DNA of 64,000 bases from Pseudomonas umsongensis (GTDB lineage: Bacteria; Pseudomonadota; Gammaproteobacteria; Pseudomonadales; Pseudomonadaceae): NCBI RefSeq assembly GCF_002236105.1, contig NZ_NIWU01000001.1:1860001-1924000 (forward strand). Direction: 5' to 3'. Positions within the stretch are counted from its first letter, which is position 1, and the number at the start of each line of letters is the position of its first letter. Positions 9,370 to 18,446 of the stretch are shown here, piece by piece. The notes beneath the pieces were generated by a model that worked only from the letters and a program-made list of their open reading frames with translations, was not told the origin of the DNA and made no database searches. Made by a program: the position numbers and the translations under genes.

Positions 9370-11564
9370 AATTCGACACCCCGGCCACCACCAACCCCAT
9401 CGACCAAGGCAAGGTCATCGGCCAGCCCACCCCGCGCATCGAAGGGCCGCTGAAAACCACTGGCCAAGCGCCCTACGCCTACGAACACCATGACGCCGTG
9501 CCGAACCAGGCCTATGGCGTGGTGGTCGGTTCAGGCATTGCCAAGGGGCGCATCGCTACGATGAACCTTGCGCCCGCCGAGTCGGCGCCCGGGGTGATCG
9601 CCATCGTCACCGCCGCCAATGCCGGCAAGCTCGGCCAGGGCAAATACAACACCGCCAGGTTGCTCGGCGGGCCAGAGATCCAGCACTACCACCAGGCCGT
9701 GGCCCTGGTGGTCGCCGAAACCTTCGAACAGGCCCGCGCCGCCGCAGAACGGCTGGAGATTACCTACACAAGCACAGACGGTGCATTCGATCTGGCCAGC
9801 TCACGCGGCTCAGCGGTGGAACCCAAGGAGCAGATGGAAGACACCCTGCATGGGGATTTTGAAACGGCGTTCGCGGCGGCACCGGTGCAACTGGACGCCA
9901 CCTACACCACGCCTGACCAGGCCCACGCGATGATGGAACCCATGGCCTCGATGGCCGCCTGGGACGGCGACCGCCTGACCCTGTGGACTTCGAACCAGAT
10001 GATTGACTGGTCGGTCGCCGACCTGGCGACCACCCTGGGCATACCGAAGAAAAATGTGCGTCTGATCTCGCCGTACATCGGCGGCGGGTTCGGCGGCAAA
10101 CTGTTTATCCGCGCCGACGCGCTCCTGGCAGCCCTGGGGGCGCGCATGGCCGGCAGACCGGTCAAAGTGGCGCTGGCGCGGCCGCTGATCTTCAACAATT
10201 GCACCCACCGCCCGGCGACCATCCAACGCATCCGCATTGGTGCCGGCAGCGACGGCAAGATCACCGCCATGGCCCACGAAGGCTGGTCCGGTGACTTGCC
10301 AGGCGGCAAGGTGGAACTTGCCGCGCAACCGAGCAAACTGCTGTACGCCGGGGAAAATCGTCGCGTGACCATGCGCCTGTCGACACTCGACCTGCCCGAA
10401 GGCAACGCCATGCGCGCACCGGGTGAAACGCCGGGCATGATGGCGCTGGAAATTGCCATGGACGAAATGGCCGAGAAGCTGAAACTCGACCCAGTGGAAT
10501 TTCGCATTCTCAATGACACCCAGGTCGATCCAACGAAACCGGATCGGCCCTTTTCCCAGCGCCACCTGGTCGAATGCCTGCGTACCGGCGCTGATCGTTT
10601 TAGCTGGGGCCAACGGCACACGCAACCGGCCACCCAGCGCGAAGGTCGCTGGCTGATCGGCATGGGGGTTGCCGTGGCCTTTCGCAATAACCTGCTGGTG
10701 AAGTCCGGTGCTCGAGTCCGCCTGAATGATCAGGGAATCGTCACCGTGGAAACCGACATGACCGATATCGGCACCGGCAGCTACACGATCATTGCCCAGA
10801 CGGCCGCAGAAATGCTGGGCGCCAGCCTGGACAACGTGGTCGTGCGCCTGGGCGACTCGAGCTTTCCCGTTTCGGCGGGCTCCGGTGGACAGTTTGGCGG
10901 CAACTGCTCGACGGCGGGGGTGTATGCCGCCTGCGTCAAGCTGCGTGAGGCCGTTGCGCAACGCCTGGGGGTGAAGGTCAACGAAGCGCAATTCGCCGAT
11001 GGCGAAGTGCGCGCGGGTGGTAAAAGCGTGCCGTTGCGCGATGCGGCGAAGTCGGGCGAACTCGTCGCCGAAGACAGCATTGAATTCGGCGAGCTGAGCA
11101 AGCAGTACCAGCAATCGACCTTCGGCGCGCACTTCGTTGAAGTCGCGGTCGACAGCGCCACCGGGGAAACCCGCGTGCGCCGAATGCTGGCGGTGTGCGC
11201 GGCCGGGCGCATTCTCAACCCGACGTCGGCCCGCAGCCAGGTGATCGGCGCGATGACCATGGGCGTCGGCGCGGCGCTGATGGAGGACCTGGTGGTGGAC
11301 AAACGCCTGGGCTTTTTCGTCAATCATGACCTGGCCGGGTACGAGGTGCCGGTGCACGCCGACATCCCCCACCAGGAGGTGATTTTCCTCGATGAGACCG
11401 ACCCGATGTCCTCGCCGATGAAAGCCAAGGGGGTTGGCGAACTGGGTATTTGCGGGGTCAGTGCCGCCATCGCCAACGCGGTGTACAACGCCACGGGAAT
11501 TCGGGTACGCGACTACCCGATCACGCTGGACAAGCTGCTGGATAAGCTGCCTCCGATGATTTAA
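9366..11564 (+). CDS. paoC: Aldehyde oxidoreductase molybdenum subunit PaoC
   Basis: This 732-residue protein carries the active site. The molybdopterin-binding glycine motif GGGFGGK is at 239-245, and the general-base glutamate falls at residue 692 in GVGELGICG, the same number as the catalytic Glu known from E. coli PaoC. Length matches that enzyme. Family members oxidise aromatic and other aldehydes to acids and use molybdopterin cytosine dinucleotide inserted by a dedicated chaperone (PaoD); no paoD-like gene follows here, so that factor must be encoded elsewhere. The gene overlaps paoB by four bases and ends the operon. Confidence 0.93.
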   Translation: MKFDTPATTNPIDQGKVIGQPTPRIEGPLKTTGQAPYAYEHHDAVPNQAYGVVVGSGIAKGRIATMNLAPAESAPGVIAIVTAANAGKLGQGKYNTARLLGGPEIQHYHQAVALVVAETFEQARAAAERLEITYTSTDGAFDLASSRGSAVEPKEQMEDTLHGDFETAFAAAPVQLDATYTTPDQAHAMMEPMASMAAWDGDRLTLWTSNQMIDWSVADLATTLGIPKKNVRLISPYIGGGFGGKLFIRADALLAALGARMAGRPVKVALARPLIFNNCTHRPATIQRIRIGAGSDGKITAMAHEGWSGDLPGGKVELAAQPSKLLYAGENRRVTMRLSTLDLPEGNAMRAPGETPGMMALEIAMDEMAEKLKLDPVEFRILNDTQVDPTKPDRPFSQRHLVECLRTGADRFSWGQRHTQPATQREGRWLIGMGVAVAFRNNLLVKSGARVRLNDQGIVTVETDMTDIGTGSYTIIAQTAAEMLGASLDNVVVRLGDSSFPVSAGSGGQFGGNCSTAGVYAACVKLREAVAQRLGVKVNEAQFADGEVRAGGKSVPLRDAAKSGELVAEDSIEFGELSKQYQQSTFGAHFVEVAVDSATGETRVRRMLAVCAAGRILNPTSARSQVIGAMTMGVGAALMEDLVVDKRLGFFVNHDLAGYEVPVHADIPHQEVIFLDETDPMSSPMKAKGVGELGICGVSAAIANAVYNATGIRVRDYPITLDKLLDKLPPMI

Positions 11565-12087
11565 GCGCCGGTATCGGAGAATGGCTGACCGATCTACGCT
11601 TCGCGTGGGAGTCAGCGGTGCGGCAGGCCTTCAGCAGAATCGACAGGACCTTGAGCCCAATGCAGCGTTTGGAACAGTCGCTGGCCAAGGTAGGGCGAGC
11701 GATGCTTGAGGTCACTTTTTCGAGCGTGTCTTGCAACCGCGCGAGACCTTTCCCGAAGCCACCCATTTCCATCAGGTTTGCGATGGCCGGATGCAAATTT
11801 ATTGACGGCTGCACCAATGCGTTTTTCTTTCCGGGGCAGTACTACGACTATCGCTGGCCACTGTCGGTGTCGTTGGCCAACACGTTGATGGTCACCGGCT
11901 GGCCGTTGTTGCTAGCGGCGCTTCCAGGATTGGCCACCGGTTTCTGGTTCCGGCCTTCCCGATACCGAGCCCGACCGCAACCGTACGTTCGGCCTTCGGG
12001 CAGACGGTTACGGTGCCGACAGTGGAGCACTGAAGCGCTTGGCGCCCGGACCATGCAAGGTGGACCGGGCGCCACGCAACCGCACCA
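11565..12087. pseudogene. Gene debris, including a remnant of an adhesin-type repeat domain
   Basis: About 520 bases hold only fragments. On the minus strand (about 11848-11930) the peptide NGQPVTINVLANDTDSG matches the signature of bacterial cadherin/Ig-like repeats of giant adhesins, and reads out into nonsense beyond. Another minus-strand piece (about 11600-11760, LQDTLEKVTSSIARPTLASD) looks once coding but I do not recognise it. No fragment has a start, ribosome site or full domain. The stretch looks like the residue of deleted genes between paoC and the DUF2235 gene. Confidence 0.4.
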
Positions 12088-13140
12088 TCAACAGATCTTG
12101 TTCACGGGTTTGTAGGCCCCCGCCAGATAGACATCCACGTGATTTTTCGGCCGATAATTGCTGACTGTGATCACCCGTTGCTGCACGGTGTCATCGATGC
12201 ATTCCTGGCCAAAACATGTCTTGCCGATCGGCCGGAAATAGCGCGCGTTCAACAGTCGGTAGGTGCCCCCCAGGAAGTCCTGATAGGAGTCGGTGATCTC
12301 CGGAAGCGCGTTCGGCGGCCGGGGGATTTTTTTCGGATTGAGCTCCAGTCCGCACTCCATCGCCTTGTTCGCCATCCAGCGCAAGGGTATATCCGACAGC
12401 GAGTTATCGGCATAACCGCCACCCACGTTGGCATGCGCGCCACAGAACCAGACCTGCTCCATCACTTGATTGGGCTTGGCAATCGGGTCCCATAAGGTGC
12501 ATTCGTAGTTGGCCCGATGCTCGTCGATGGCGACGGCATGGAAGGCATTGCGCACAATCCCGCTTAGCTCGGTGTCGTGAAACTCGTAGTACTTGTGGTT
12601 GAACCACTCGGCCGATTTGAACGGCACGCCCAAGGCGCCGACCGTGTCCCAGACACCCAGGAAATGGATATCGATTTCCCGGGAATAATTCTGGCGAAAG
12701 AACTGGGCGTTTTCCGTATCCGCGCTCGAATCGCGGGTGCGGTACAAGGTATAGGCCTCATCAATGCGATCGATGTGCTTTTTCGTCAGCAAGCCGACGT
12801 TGCGGATCAGCCCCACCAGGCTACGCGCGGAATAGGCACCGCGACTGAAGCCGAAAATGAACACCTGGTCGCCCTCCTCGTACAGCTTGGCCAGGGCGAC
12901 ATAACCTTCCTTGATTTTCTTCGACAGCCCCACTCCGAAGGCCCCGCCTTCGAGCTTGTCGTACCAGTCGGTGCCCACGCCGGCGACATAGATTTTCTTC
13001 TGCGGCGTGCCGTCCTTGTGGCTGGGGAGGATCGCGTCATGCAGCTTGACTACATTGGTGCTGGCGTCGCCATCGATCTCCGGAGCCTGATCAGGCAGGT
13101 TCCAGGTGCCGTCGAATGCGACGATGATTTTCTTTGGCAT
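12088..13140 (-). CDS. DUF2235 alpha/beta hydrolase, Tle1-like lipase family
   Basis: This 350-residue protein opens with KIIVAFDGTWN and carries the nucleophile elbow GFSRG at 97-101 (Ser99), followed by AYSARSLVGLIRNVG. This is the DUF2235 pattern, which includes T6SS phospholipase effectors of the Tle1 group as well as proteins of unknown role. There is no signal peptide, no adjacent VgrG, PAAR or immunity gene, so an effector role is not supported by context. I choose ATG 13140 because GGGAG sits six bases upstream; the ATG at 13146 is too close to it. The upstream YceI gene is on the same strand about 40 bases away. Confidence 0.82.
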   Translation of the reverse strand: MPKKIIVAFDGTWNLPDQAPEIDGDASTNVVKLHDAILPSHKDGTPQKKIYVAGVGTDWYDKLEGGAFGVGLSKKIKEGYVALAKLYEEGDQVFIFGFSRGAYSARSLVGLIRNVGLLTKKHIDRIDEAYTLYRTRDSSADTENAQFFRQNYSREIDIHFLGVWDTVGALGVPFKSAEWFNHKYYEFHDTELSGIVRNAFHAVAIDEHRANYECTLWDPIAKPNQVMEQVWFCGAHANVGGGYADNSLSDIPLRWMANKAMECGLELNPKKIPRPPNALPEITDSYQDFLGGTYRLLNARYFRPIGKTCFGQECIDDTVQQRVITVSNYRPKNHVDVYLAGAYKPVNKIC

Positions 13141-13179
13141 ATTCATCTCCCGTCACTGTTCACTACCCCTGCACGCTCG

Positions 13180-13749
13180 CTAGCGCTGTGGCGCGACCAT
13201 GCGAAACTGGATATTGATTTCGTTGGAAACAAAACTGTCGGCCCACTCACCTTCCCCGATCTTGAAGTCATTGCGCTTGAGCGTCAGCTCGCCGACGAAG
13301 ATCCCGACACCGCCCTCGGCCTTGAGCAGAACCGGCACATCCACCTTGCGCGTCAGGCCTCGCAGCGTCAGATTGCCGGTAATCAGGTAGCGGTCTTTGC
13401 CGAAATCCTTGATGCGCGTTGATTCGAAGGTCGCCTGCGGATAGCGCTCGGTGTCGAACCAGGCAGGCTTTAGCAGCTCGGTATTGGCGTCTTCACTACC
13501 GGCGTCGATGCTGGTCAGATCGATGGTCAGATGGGCGTGAGCTGCCTCGGGGCGGGCGGTATCGAAATCAAGGGTGCCGACAAATTCCTTGAATGTGCCA
13601 AAGGCTCGCGTTCCCATCTGGTTGTAGGTGAACCTGATAGTACTGGCCTTGGCATTCACATCCGAGTATTCAACAGCGCCACCCTGCGCAGGAACGCCCA
13701 ACGCAAGCAGGGCAACCAGGGACGAAAAACGCAGGAATCGAGAGTTCAT
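13180..13749 (-). CDS. YceI family periplasmic lipid-binding protein
   Basis: This 189-residue protein has a Sec signal (RFLRFSSLVALLALGVPAQG) and the YceI fold: an N-terminal STIRFTYNQMGTRAFGTFKEF strand pair, the TSIDAGSEDANTELLKPAWF segment, and YLITGNLTLRGLTRKV. YceI proteins are periplasmic eight-stranded barrels that bind isoprenoid-type lipids such as polyprenyl or ubiquinone chains. It lies directly upstream of the DUF2235 hydrolase on the same strand, so both may be transcribed together. Confidence 0.88.
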   Translation of the reverse strand: MNSRFLRFSSLVALLALGVPAQGGAVEYSDVNAKASTIRFTYNQMGTRAFGTFKEFVGTLDFDTARPEAAHAHLTIDLTSIDAGSEDANTELLKPAWFDTERYPQATFESTRIKDFGKDRYLITGNLTLRGLTRKVDVPVLLKAEGGVGIFVGELTLKRNDFKIGEGEWADSFVSNEINIQFRMVAPQR

Positions 13750-13874
13750 GGAACACTCCGGGCCGGGGCGCCCTCATGGGCAAGTGTCGAACACACGCAA
13801 GCCAGCAACAGGAGGACTAAAGCAAAGAACGACCGTTTATTCCACTGGCCGCACCGATTTGCGACCACTCGTCC

Positions 13875-14534
13875 CTACATTCCCCACGCCCGTTGCAACA
13901 ACCCGATGACCTCGGCATCCGACGTCTGGGAAAAATCCATGTACCAATGCCCGATCGACATGAACCAGTCGGGTATGATCGGGCAGATCAACTCATCCAC
14001 TTCACGGCGCAACGCCTGGACCGTTTCAACCGGCCCCACTGGCACCGCCACCACGATGCGCGCCGGCGCCTGCACACGCACCGCTTGCACTGCCGCCAAC
14101 ATCGAGGCCCCTGTCGCCAACCCGTCGTCGATCAGAATTACCACCTGGTCCTTGAGTTGCACCGGCGCCCGCGTGCCTCGGTAAACCTGCTCGCGACGCA
14201 ACAGCTCCCGGGTTTCCCGGGCGACCACGGCCTCGAACGCGGCCTTATCAATGGGGTGAGCCCGCAACGCCTGTTCATTACGAATTTCGATACCGCCACT
14301 GGCAATGGCGCCCATGGCGTACTCCGGGCGGGACGGAACACCCAGCTTGCGCACCAGCATCAGGTCCAGGCGCACGCCGAGCGCCGTGGCCACTTCATAG
14401 GCCACCGGCACCCCGCCCCGCGGCAAGGCCAAAACGATTACATCGGCGCGATGGGCATAGGGGAGCAACGGCTCCACCAGGCGTCGACCGGCGTCGATGC
14501 GGTCCCGCAGGATGGATTGCGATGACTGATTCAT
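13875..14534 (-). CDS. Phosphoribosyltransferase family protein
   Basis: This 219-residue protein has the type I phosphoribosyltransferase core. The PRPP-binding loop is VVILIDDGLATGAS (about 131-144), and an ALPRGGVPVAYEVA segment near 36-50 is typical of the stand-alone PRTases often found beside stress genes. The substrate base is not predictable. ATG 14534 has GGAGG seven bases upstream; a longer frame starts nine codons earlier without support. The gene faces the repeat block at 14535-16019 with its 5' end. Confidence 0.85.
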   Translation of the reverse strand: MNQSSQSILRDRIDAGRRLVEPLLPYAHRADVIVLALPRGGVPVAYEVATALGVRLDLMLVRKLGVPSRPEYAMGAIASGGIEIRNEQALRAHPIDKAAFEAVVARETRELLRREQVYRGTRAPVQLKDQVVILIDDGLATGASMLAAVQAVRVQAPARIVVAVPVGPVETVQALRREVDELICPIIPDWFMSIGHWYMDFSQTSDAEVIGLLQRAWGM

Positions 14535-14650
14535 TTGAAAACCTCCCCGGGCGATCAACACCTGTCGGTTCGCATCACATCATCAATTGTCGGTTCGACG
14601 GTGACTGGCAGCAAGCTCGAACACGAGGACAATGCTCAACCGCAATTCCT

Positions 14651-15113
14651 TGTGGGAGCGAGCCTGCTCGCGAAGACGGCCTGACAGCCGATCCATCTCT
14701 CACGGCTGCACCGATCCACTGTAGGAGCCAGGCTTGCCGGCGAAGGCGGCCTCACAGCCAACCCATCTCTCACGGCTACACCGATCCACTGTAGGAGCCA
14801 GGCTTGCCGGCGAAGACGGCCTCACAGCCGACCCATCTCTCACGGCTGCACCGATCCACTGTAGGAGCCAGGCTTGCCGGCGAAGGCGGCCTCACAGCCA
14901 ACCCATCTCTCACGGCTGCACCGATCCACTGTAGGAGCCAGGCTTGCCGGCGAAGGCGGCCTCACAGCCAACCCATCTCTCACGGCTGCACCGATCCACT
15001 GTAGGAGCCAGGCTTGCCGGCGAAGGCGGCCTCACAGCCAACCCATCTCTCACGGCTGCACCGATCCACTGTAGGAGCCAGGCTTGCCGGCGAAGGCGGC
15101 CTCACAGCCGACT
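14651..15113. repeat. Tandem array of seven 70-bp units each containing one REP half
   Basis: Six nearly identical units begin at 14720, 14790, 14860, 14930, 15000 and 15070, each with a core TGTAGGAGCCAGGCTTGCCG followed by ~45 bases ending in CTCACGGCTGCACCGATCCA. A seventh, diverged unit at 14651 carries the GTGGGAGCGAGCC core variant instead. Unit-to-unit differences are a few bases. Short plus-strand frames through the array (repeating MPAKAAS) result from the 70-base period and are not genes. Confidence 0.95.
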
Positions 15114-15127
15114 TTTCTCCTTCAGGT

Positions 15128-15923
15128 GTACATATCCATTCCTGCGGTAACGGCCACTTACGGTTTCGCTTTTACAGCGAGTCACTTGGAAAAACGGAAC
15201 GCCGCCCGGCCCCAAGTAACCAAGGGCTCTTGCCCCTGGCGTTCGGCCCCTCGCTGAGGCTCGGGGTACCCTCGCTCCGGTCCTGCTCCGTGGGTCGCCG
15301 CGATGGGCCATCCTTGGCCCAGCGCGGCTAAACCGGCGTCCTGCCGGTTTACCCACTGCGCAGAACCTCCACTCGGCCTCTCGAGGGGGCAAGAAAATCA
15401 AAAGCCAGATCGCAATCAAAAGCGAGGCGGCCGACCGGCCGGCCTGATTGGAAGCCATACGCATACCTCCTGTAGGAGCGAGCATGCTCGCGAAAAACCC
15501 GAGAGCACCGGGGGCTACCTGGTGCCCCGCGTCATCGTTAACGACCATCGTCGGAACGCCGCCCGGAGCATGCTCACTCCTACAGGGGATCCAGGGGTAT
15601 CCGTAAAAGTCAGGTCGTCTGTCAGGCCGCCTCGCTTTTGCTTTTGATCGTGGGCGCCCCGTTAAACCACGATGGCCGAACGCAGGCATTGCGCAGTGGG
15701 TAAACCGGCAGGACGCCGGTTTAGCCGCGCTGGGCCAGGGACGGCCCATCGCGGCGACCCACGGAGCAATGCCTTCGATACGGCATGCCGAGCCTAAGCG
15801 AGGCACCGAGTGGTGGGGCAAGAGCGTTTGGTTACTTTGCGCCGGGCGGCGTTCCGCTTTTCAAAGTTACCCGCTGTAAAAGCGGAACCATAGGTGGCCG
15901 TTACCGCAGCAATGGATATGTAC
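15128..15923. repeat. ~800-bp imperfect inverted repeat
   Basis: The left arm (about 15128-15420) and right arm (about 15590-15923) are imperfect reverse complements. Matching landmarks: GTACATATCCATT...GCGGTAACGGCCAC at the outer left against GTGGCCGTTACCGC...AATGGATATGTAC at the outer right; GGCTAAACCGGCGTCCTGCC against GGCAGGACGCCGGTTTAGCC; and GGGTCGCCGCGATGGGCC against its complement. A composite REP element occupies the centre. There is no credible gene inside; the open frames on both strands mirror each other because of the palindrome. With the 70-bp array it fills the interval 14535-16019. Confidence 0.9.
15471..15585. repeat. Composite REP element, copy 2, at the centre of the palindrome
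   Basis: A 115-base element running from TGTAGGAGCGAGCATGCTCG to ATGCTCACTCCTACAG with the internal TCATCGTTAACGACCATCGT segment. It lies between the arms of the large inverted repeat. Confidence 0.9.
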
Positions 15924-16019
15924 TCAGACAACAATCTCCCACAGGCTCCGACGCGGCATGGATCAACGTTGGCAGAGGCTGATGAAGGAGCTGCCGAAGG
16001 CTGCGATCTTGGCGCCTCC

Positions 16020-17396
16020 CTACACCAGCCGCTCAATCTTCTGATGCTGCCACACCAGCTTGTAGTACAGCGTCTGCAACGCCAGCATCCCCAGATACGC
16101 CACCGGAAACGCCATCCACACCCCTTGCAACCCAAACCGCGCATCCAGCAGATACGCCACCGGCAACTGCACACCCACCACGCACACAATCGAAATCGCC
16201 ACCGGCACCATCACCGTGCCGCTGGCGCGCATGATGCCGCCGATGATCGCCTGGAAGCCGAACACCAACAGGCTCCAGAGCATGATGTGCAGCAAGTGCT
16301 CGGCCATGCTGCGCGTCGCGTCCTCGGTGAGGAACGAGCCCAGCAACCAGTGCGACAGCAAATACCCCAACACCACCAAACCTCCAGTCAAACACACGTT
16401 GATCATCAACCCCGTGCGCAGGATCGGTCCGATCCGCTCGATGCGGCCTGCCCCGATCGCCTGCGCGCCGAGGATCGACGCCGTGATCGCAATCGACAGC
16501 GCCGGGAACTGCACGTAATTGACGATCTGCGTCACCGCGCCGTACGCCGCCGTCGCCTGGGAACCGTGCTGGTTCACCAGCGCCAGGATCACCAGCTCCG
16601 ACAACGACAACACCACCATCTGCAACCCGGTGGGCAAACCGATGCGCAACACCTTGCCGAGGATCGCCATGTCCAGCTTCATGGCCGCGAAAAACTCCCG
16701 GTCGGGCGCCAACGGATGGCCCTTGCGAATCAAACGCCATGCCAGCCACCCCATCGCCGCCAGGTTGCCCGCCAAGCCGGCAAACGCCGCACTCTGAATC
16801 CCCATCGGCGGCAAGCCCAACCACCCACGAATCAACGCTGGCGTCAGTGCCAGGCCGATACAGGTCGACACCACCAGCGCCAACAACGGCGACAACGTAT
16901 CACTCACCCCGCGCAACAACTGCGTGAACAACACAAACACCAACAGCGTCGGCATGAACCACAACATCACATGGGCATACGCCACCGCATCGTCCAGCAC
17001 ATCCCCCGGTGTCCCCAACCCCACCAAGGAAGACCGTGCGAACACACTACCCACCACGGCTGCCACCAACCCGATCAACAACCCCAACAACAACGTCGAC
17101 CCGGCAATCGCCTTCACCAAATGCGTCTCCCGTGCCCCCCACGCTTGCCCGATCAACACACCCGCCCCCGCACCGAGGCCGATGACCAGGGCGATGAAAA
17201 AGAACACGATGGGGAACATGCCGGACACGGCTGCCAGCGCCTGGGTGCCGAGCATCTGGCCGATGTAGATGCTGTTGACGGTGCCAGACATGGATTGCAG
17301 GAAATTGGACAGAACCATGGGGGCGAGGAACAGCAGGTAGGTTTTCCAGAGGGCGCGTTGCGGTTGGGCTGGGGTTTGCATTGGGCAGAGGTCCAT
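16020..17396 (-). CDS. MATE family multidrug/cation efflux transporter
   Basis: This ~458-residue polytopic membrane protein has the MATE layout of twelve hydrophobic helices. The first half begins LWKTYLLFLAPMVLSNFLQS and contains SGTVNSIYIGQMLG and GAGVLIGQAWGARE; the second half repeats the pattern with MVVLSLSELVILALVNQHG and ILGAQAIGAGR. MATE pumps export cationic drugs and dyes against Na+ or H+. The start is uncertain: ATG 17396, 17381 and 17459 are in frame and none has a strong ribosome site. The 3' end adjoins the repeat block. Confidence 0.88.
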   Translation of the reverse strand: MDLCPMQTPAQPQRALWKTYLLFLAPMVLSNFLQSMSGTVNSIYIGQMLGTQALAAVSGMFPIVFFFIALVIGLGAGAGVLIGQAWGARETHLVKAIAGSTLLLGLLIGLVAAVVGSVFARSSLVGLGTPGDVLDDAVAYAHVMLWFMPTLLVFVLFTQLLRGVSDTLSPLLALVVSTCIGLALTPALIRGWLGLPPMGIQSAAFAGLAGNLAAMGWLAWRLIRKGHPLAPDREFFAAMKLDMAILGKVLRIGLPTGLQMVVLSLSELVILALVNQHGSQATAAYGAVTQIVNYVQFPALSIAITASILGAQAIGAGRIERIGPILRTGLMINVCLTGGLVVLGYLLSHWLLGSFLTEDATRSMAEHLLHIMLWSLLVFGFQAIIGGIMRASGTVMVPVAISIVCVVGVQLPVAYLLDARFGLQGVWMAFPVAYLGMLALQTLYYKLVWQHQKIERLV

Positions 17397-17569
17397 CTCG
17401 ACGGCGGGCGTGTTGATTGAGGATAGCTTCGGTGGCTGTAACCAACGGGCGATGACCATCTCAGGTCTGTGTTTGGATTTCCAGCGAAGTGATGGGAAAG
17501 GTCTGAGATTTCATCATCACAGGTCCTACATAAAGCTCGGAATGCCTCACCTTGCCCATCGATCCGATG

Positions 17570-17823
17570 AAGCTTATAGTCCGCCCCGTCGCCCAAATGG
17601 CGACTCAGGTTTGGCGACCTGACTGATCGGATGCAAAAGCTCTGTGCTTTCTTGCAGGTGCTTTTGCACGTTCGCAAAGCTGTCTTTATGGCAGCTGTGC
17701 GCGGGAGACCTTCGGGTCTGCCGGATTCCGATCCCGGTTCGCCAACCTGCGTACAGCTGTCACCCATTTGTTTGGCGACGAATGAGGGACAGTCCACCTT
17801 TGCACTGATCGGAGTTTTCACCT
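17570..17823 (+). promoter_or_regulatory. Structured leader upstream of a small gene
   Basis: The stretch 17460-17823 has no gene. It contains clear hairpins: TCAGG/CCTGA around TTTGGCGA (about 17602-17619), an AAAAGC-type hairpin near 17634-17670, and AGACC-TTCG-GGTCT (17706-17719) with a stable UUCG tetraloop. It continues with CCGGTTCGCCAACCTGCG and ends in CGGAG before the ATG at 17824. I recall similar leaders in front of small Pseudomonas genes but cannot name an RNA family. Whether it acts as a 5' UTR regulator is inference. Confidence 0.45.
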
Positions 17824-18096
17824 ATGGAAAGATACATGCCCCTCACCGGAATCGACCTGATCCCGGCCTCTCTACTCATCGACACTCAAGCCACACTCGA
17901 CGTTCTGCAAGCCATGGCGGATTACCGCATTCGCACGGTGACGCAGGTACTGGAGAACATCGCCTTTCGCGCAGAGATTGGTTGCGATACGGTGGTATTG
18001 TCGGACTTTTCCAAGCTGCTGGCGATTCCGTTGCGTGATGGCTGTGACTTGATGGATGTGATTGGGCGTCGCTTGCGGGCGCAGGCGGCGGAGTAA
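17824..18096 (+). CDS. Small conserved-looking hypothetical protein
   Basis: This 90-residue protein has no signal or membrane segment. It is predicted mostly helical (DTQATLDVLQAMADYRIRTV, then VLSDFSKLLAIPLRDGCDLMDVIGRRLRAQ). I do not recognise its family with confidence; it is in the size range of the small Pseudomonas DUF proteins that follow similar structured leaders. An in-frame ATG at 17836 is an alternative start. It is followed within 25 bases by a terminator and then tRNA-Phe on the other strand. Confidence 0.6.
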   Translation: MERYMPLTGIDLIPASLLIDTQATLDVLQAMADYRIRTVTQVLENIAFRAEIGCDTVVLSDFSKLLAIPLRDGCDLMDVIGRRLRAQAAE

Positions 18097-18115
18097 ATGA
18101 AAAAACGCAGATAAC

Positions 18116-18140
18116 AAAAAACCCGCACAAGGCGGGTTTC
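18116..18140. terminator. Intrinsic terminator between the small gene and tRNA-Phe
   Basis: Hairpin AACCCGC-ACAA-GGCGGGTT with an A-run before and T residues after, suited to both directions. Confidence 0.8.
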
Positions 18141-18184
18141 TTGAGGTGTTTCGGGTGGTGTTGGAGCCACCTGAAAGCGAAAGG

Positions 18185-18260
18185 TGGTGCCCAGAGACGG
18201 AATCGAACCGCCGACACGGGGATTTTCAATCCCCTGCTCTACCGACTGAGCTATCTGGGC
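18185..18260 (-). tRNA. tRNA-Phe (anticodon GAA)
   Basis: A 76-base cloverleaf including an encoded CCA. Acceptor GCCCAGA pairs with TCTGGGC; D-arm GCTC/GAGC; anticodon stem GGGGA/TCCCC around TTGAAAA with anticodon GAA; T-arm GGCGG/CCGTC with TTCGATT. There is no integrase or attachment-site duplication next to it. Confidence 0.97.
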
Positions 18261-18446
18261 CGCGGCGCAATTAAACGTTTTTTACTGCTGGGGCGTCAAG
18301 CACGAACTCAAAAAAACTTATTAAATACCTATAGTTACGATTAGAAGTAACCAGTTGGTCGTCAGTTTTACAGATTTTTTTGCAAAACCGCCTTACTCGT
18401 TTGCTCATAAGCGAAGGACATTGTGAGGAGCAGATAGTCCAGCACC

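Noticed and set aside
9810..11372. 520-codon frame antisense to paoC
   Set aside because: High-GC shadow frame; paoC on the other strand has every catalytic motif.
12088..13140. DUF2235 hydrolase as a type VI secretion effector
   Set aside because: No VgrG, PAAR, Hcp, adaptor or immunity gene is near; the family also contains non-effector members.
14651..15113. Regular repeats that at first look like a CRISPR array
   Set aside because: The whole 70-base period, including the stretch between REP cores, is conserved from unit to unit, so there are no unique spacers, and no cas gene is present.
14734..15331. Series of overlapping plus-strand frames repeating MPAKAAS...
   Set aside because: They follow the 70-base DNA period of the REP array, lack ribosome sites and read through palindromes.
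15102..15821. Long minus-strand frame and its mirror frames in the large inverted repeat
   Set aside because: Frames on both strands mirror each other because the DNA is palindromic; they contain the central REP and show no protein domain.
18185..18260. tRNA-Phe as an integration site of a genomic island
   Set aside because: No integrase gene and no duplicated tRNA 3' end is seen on either side.
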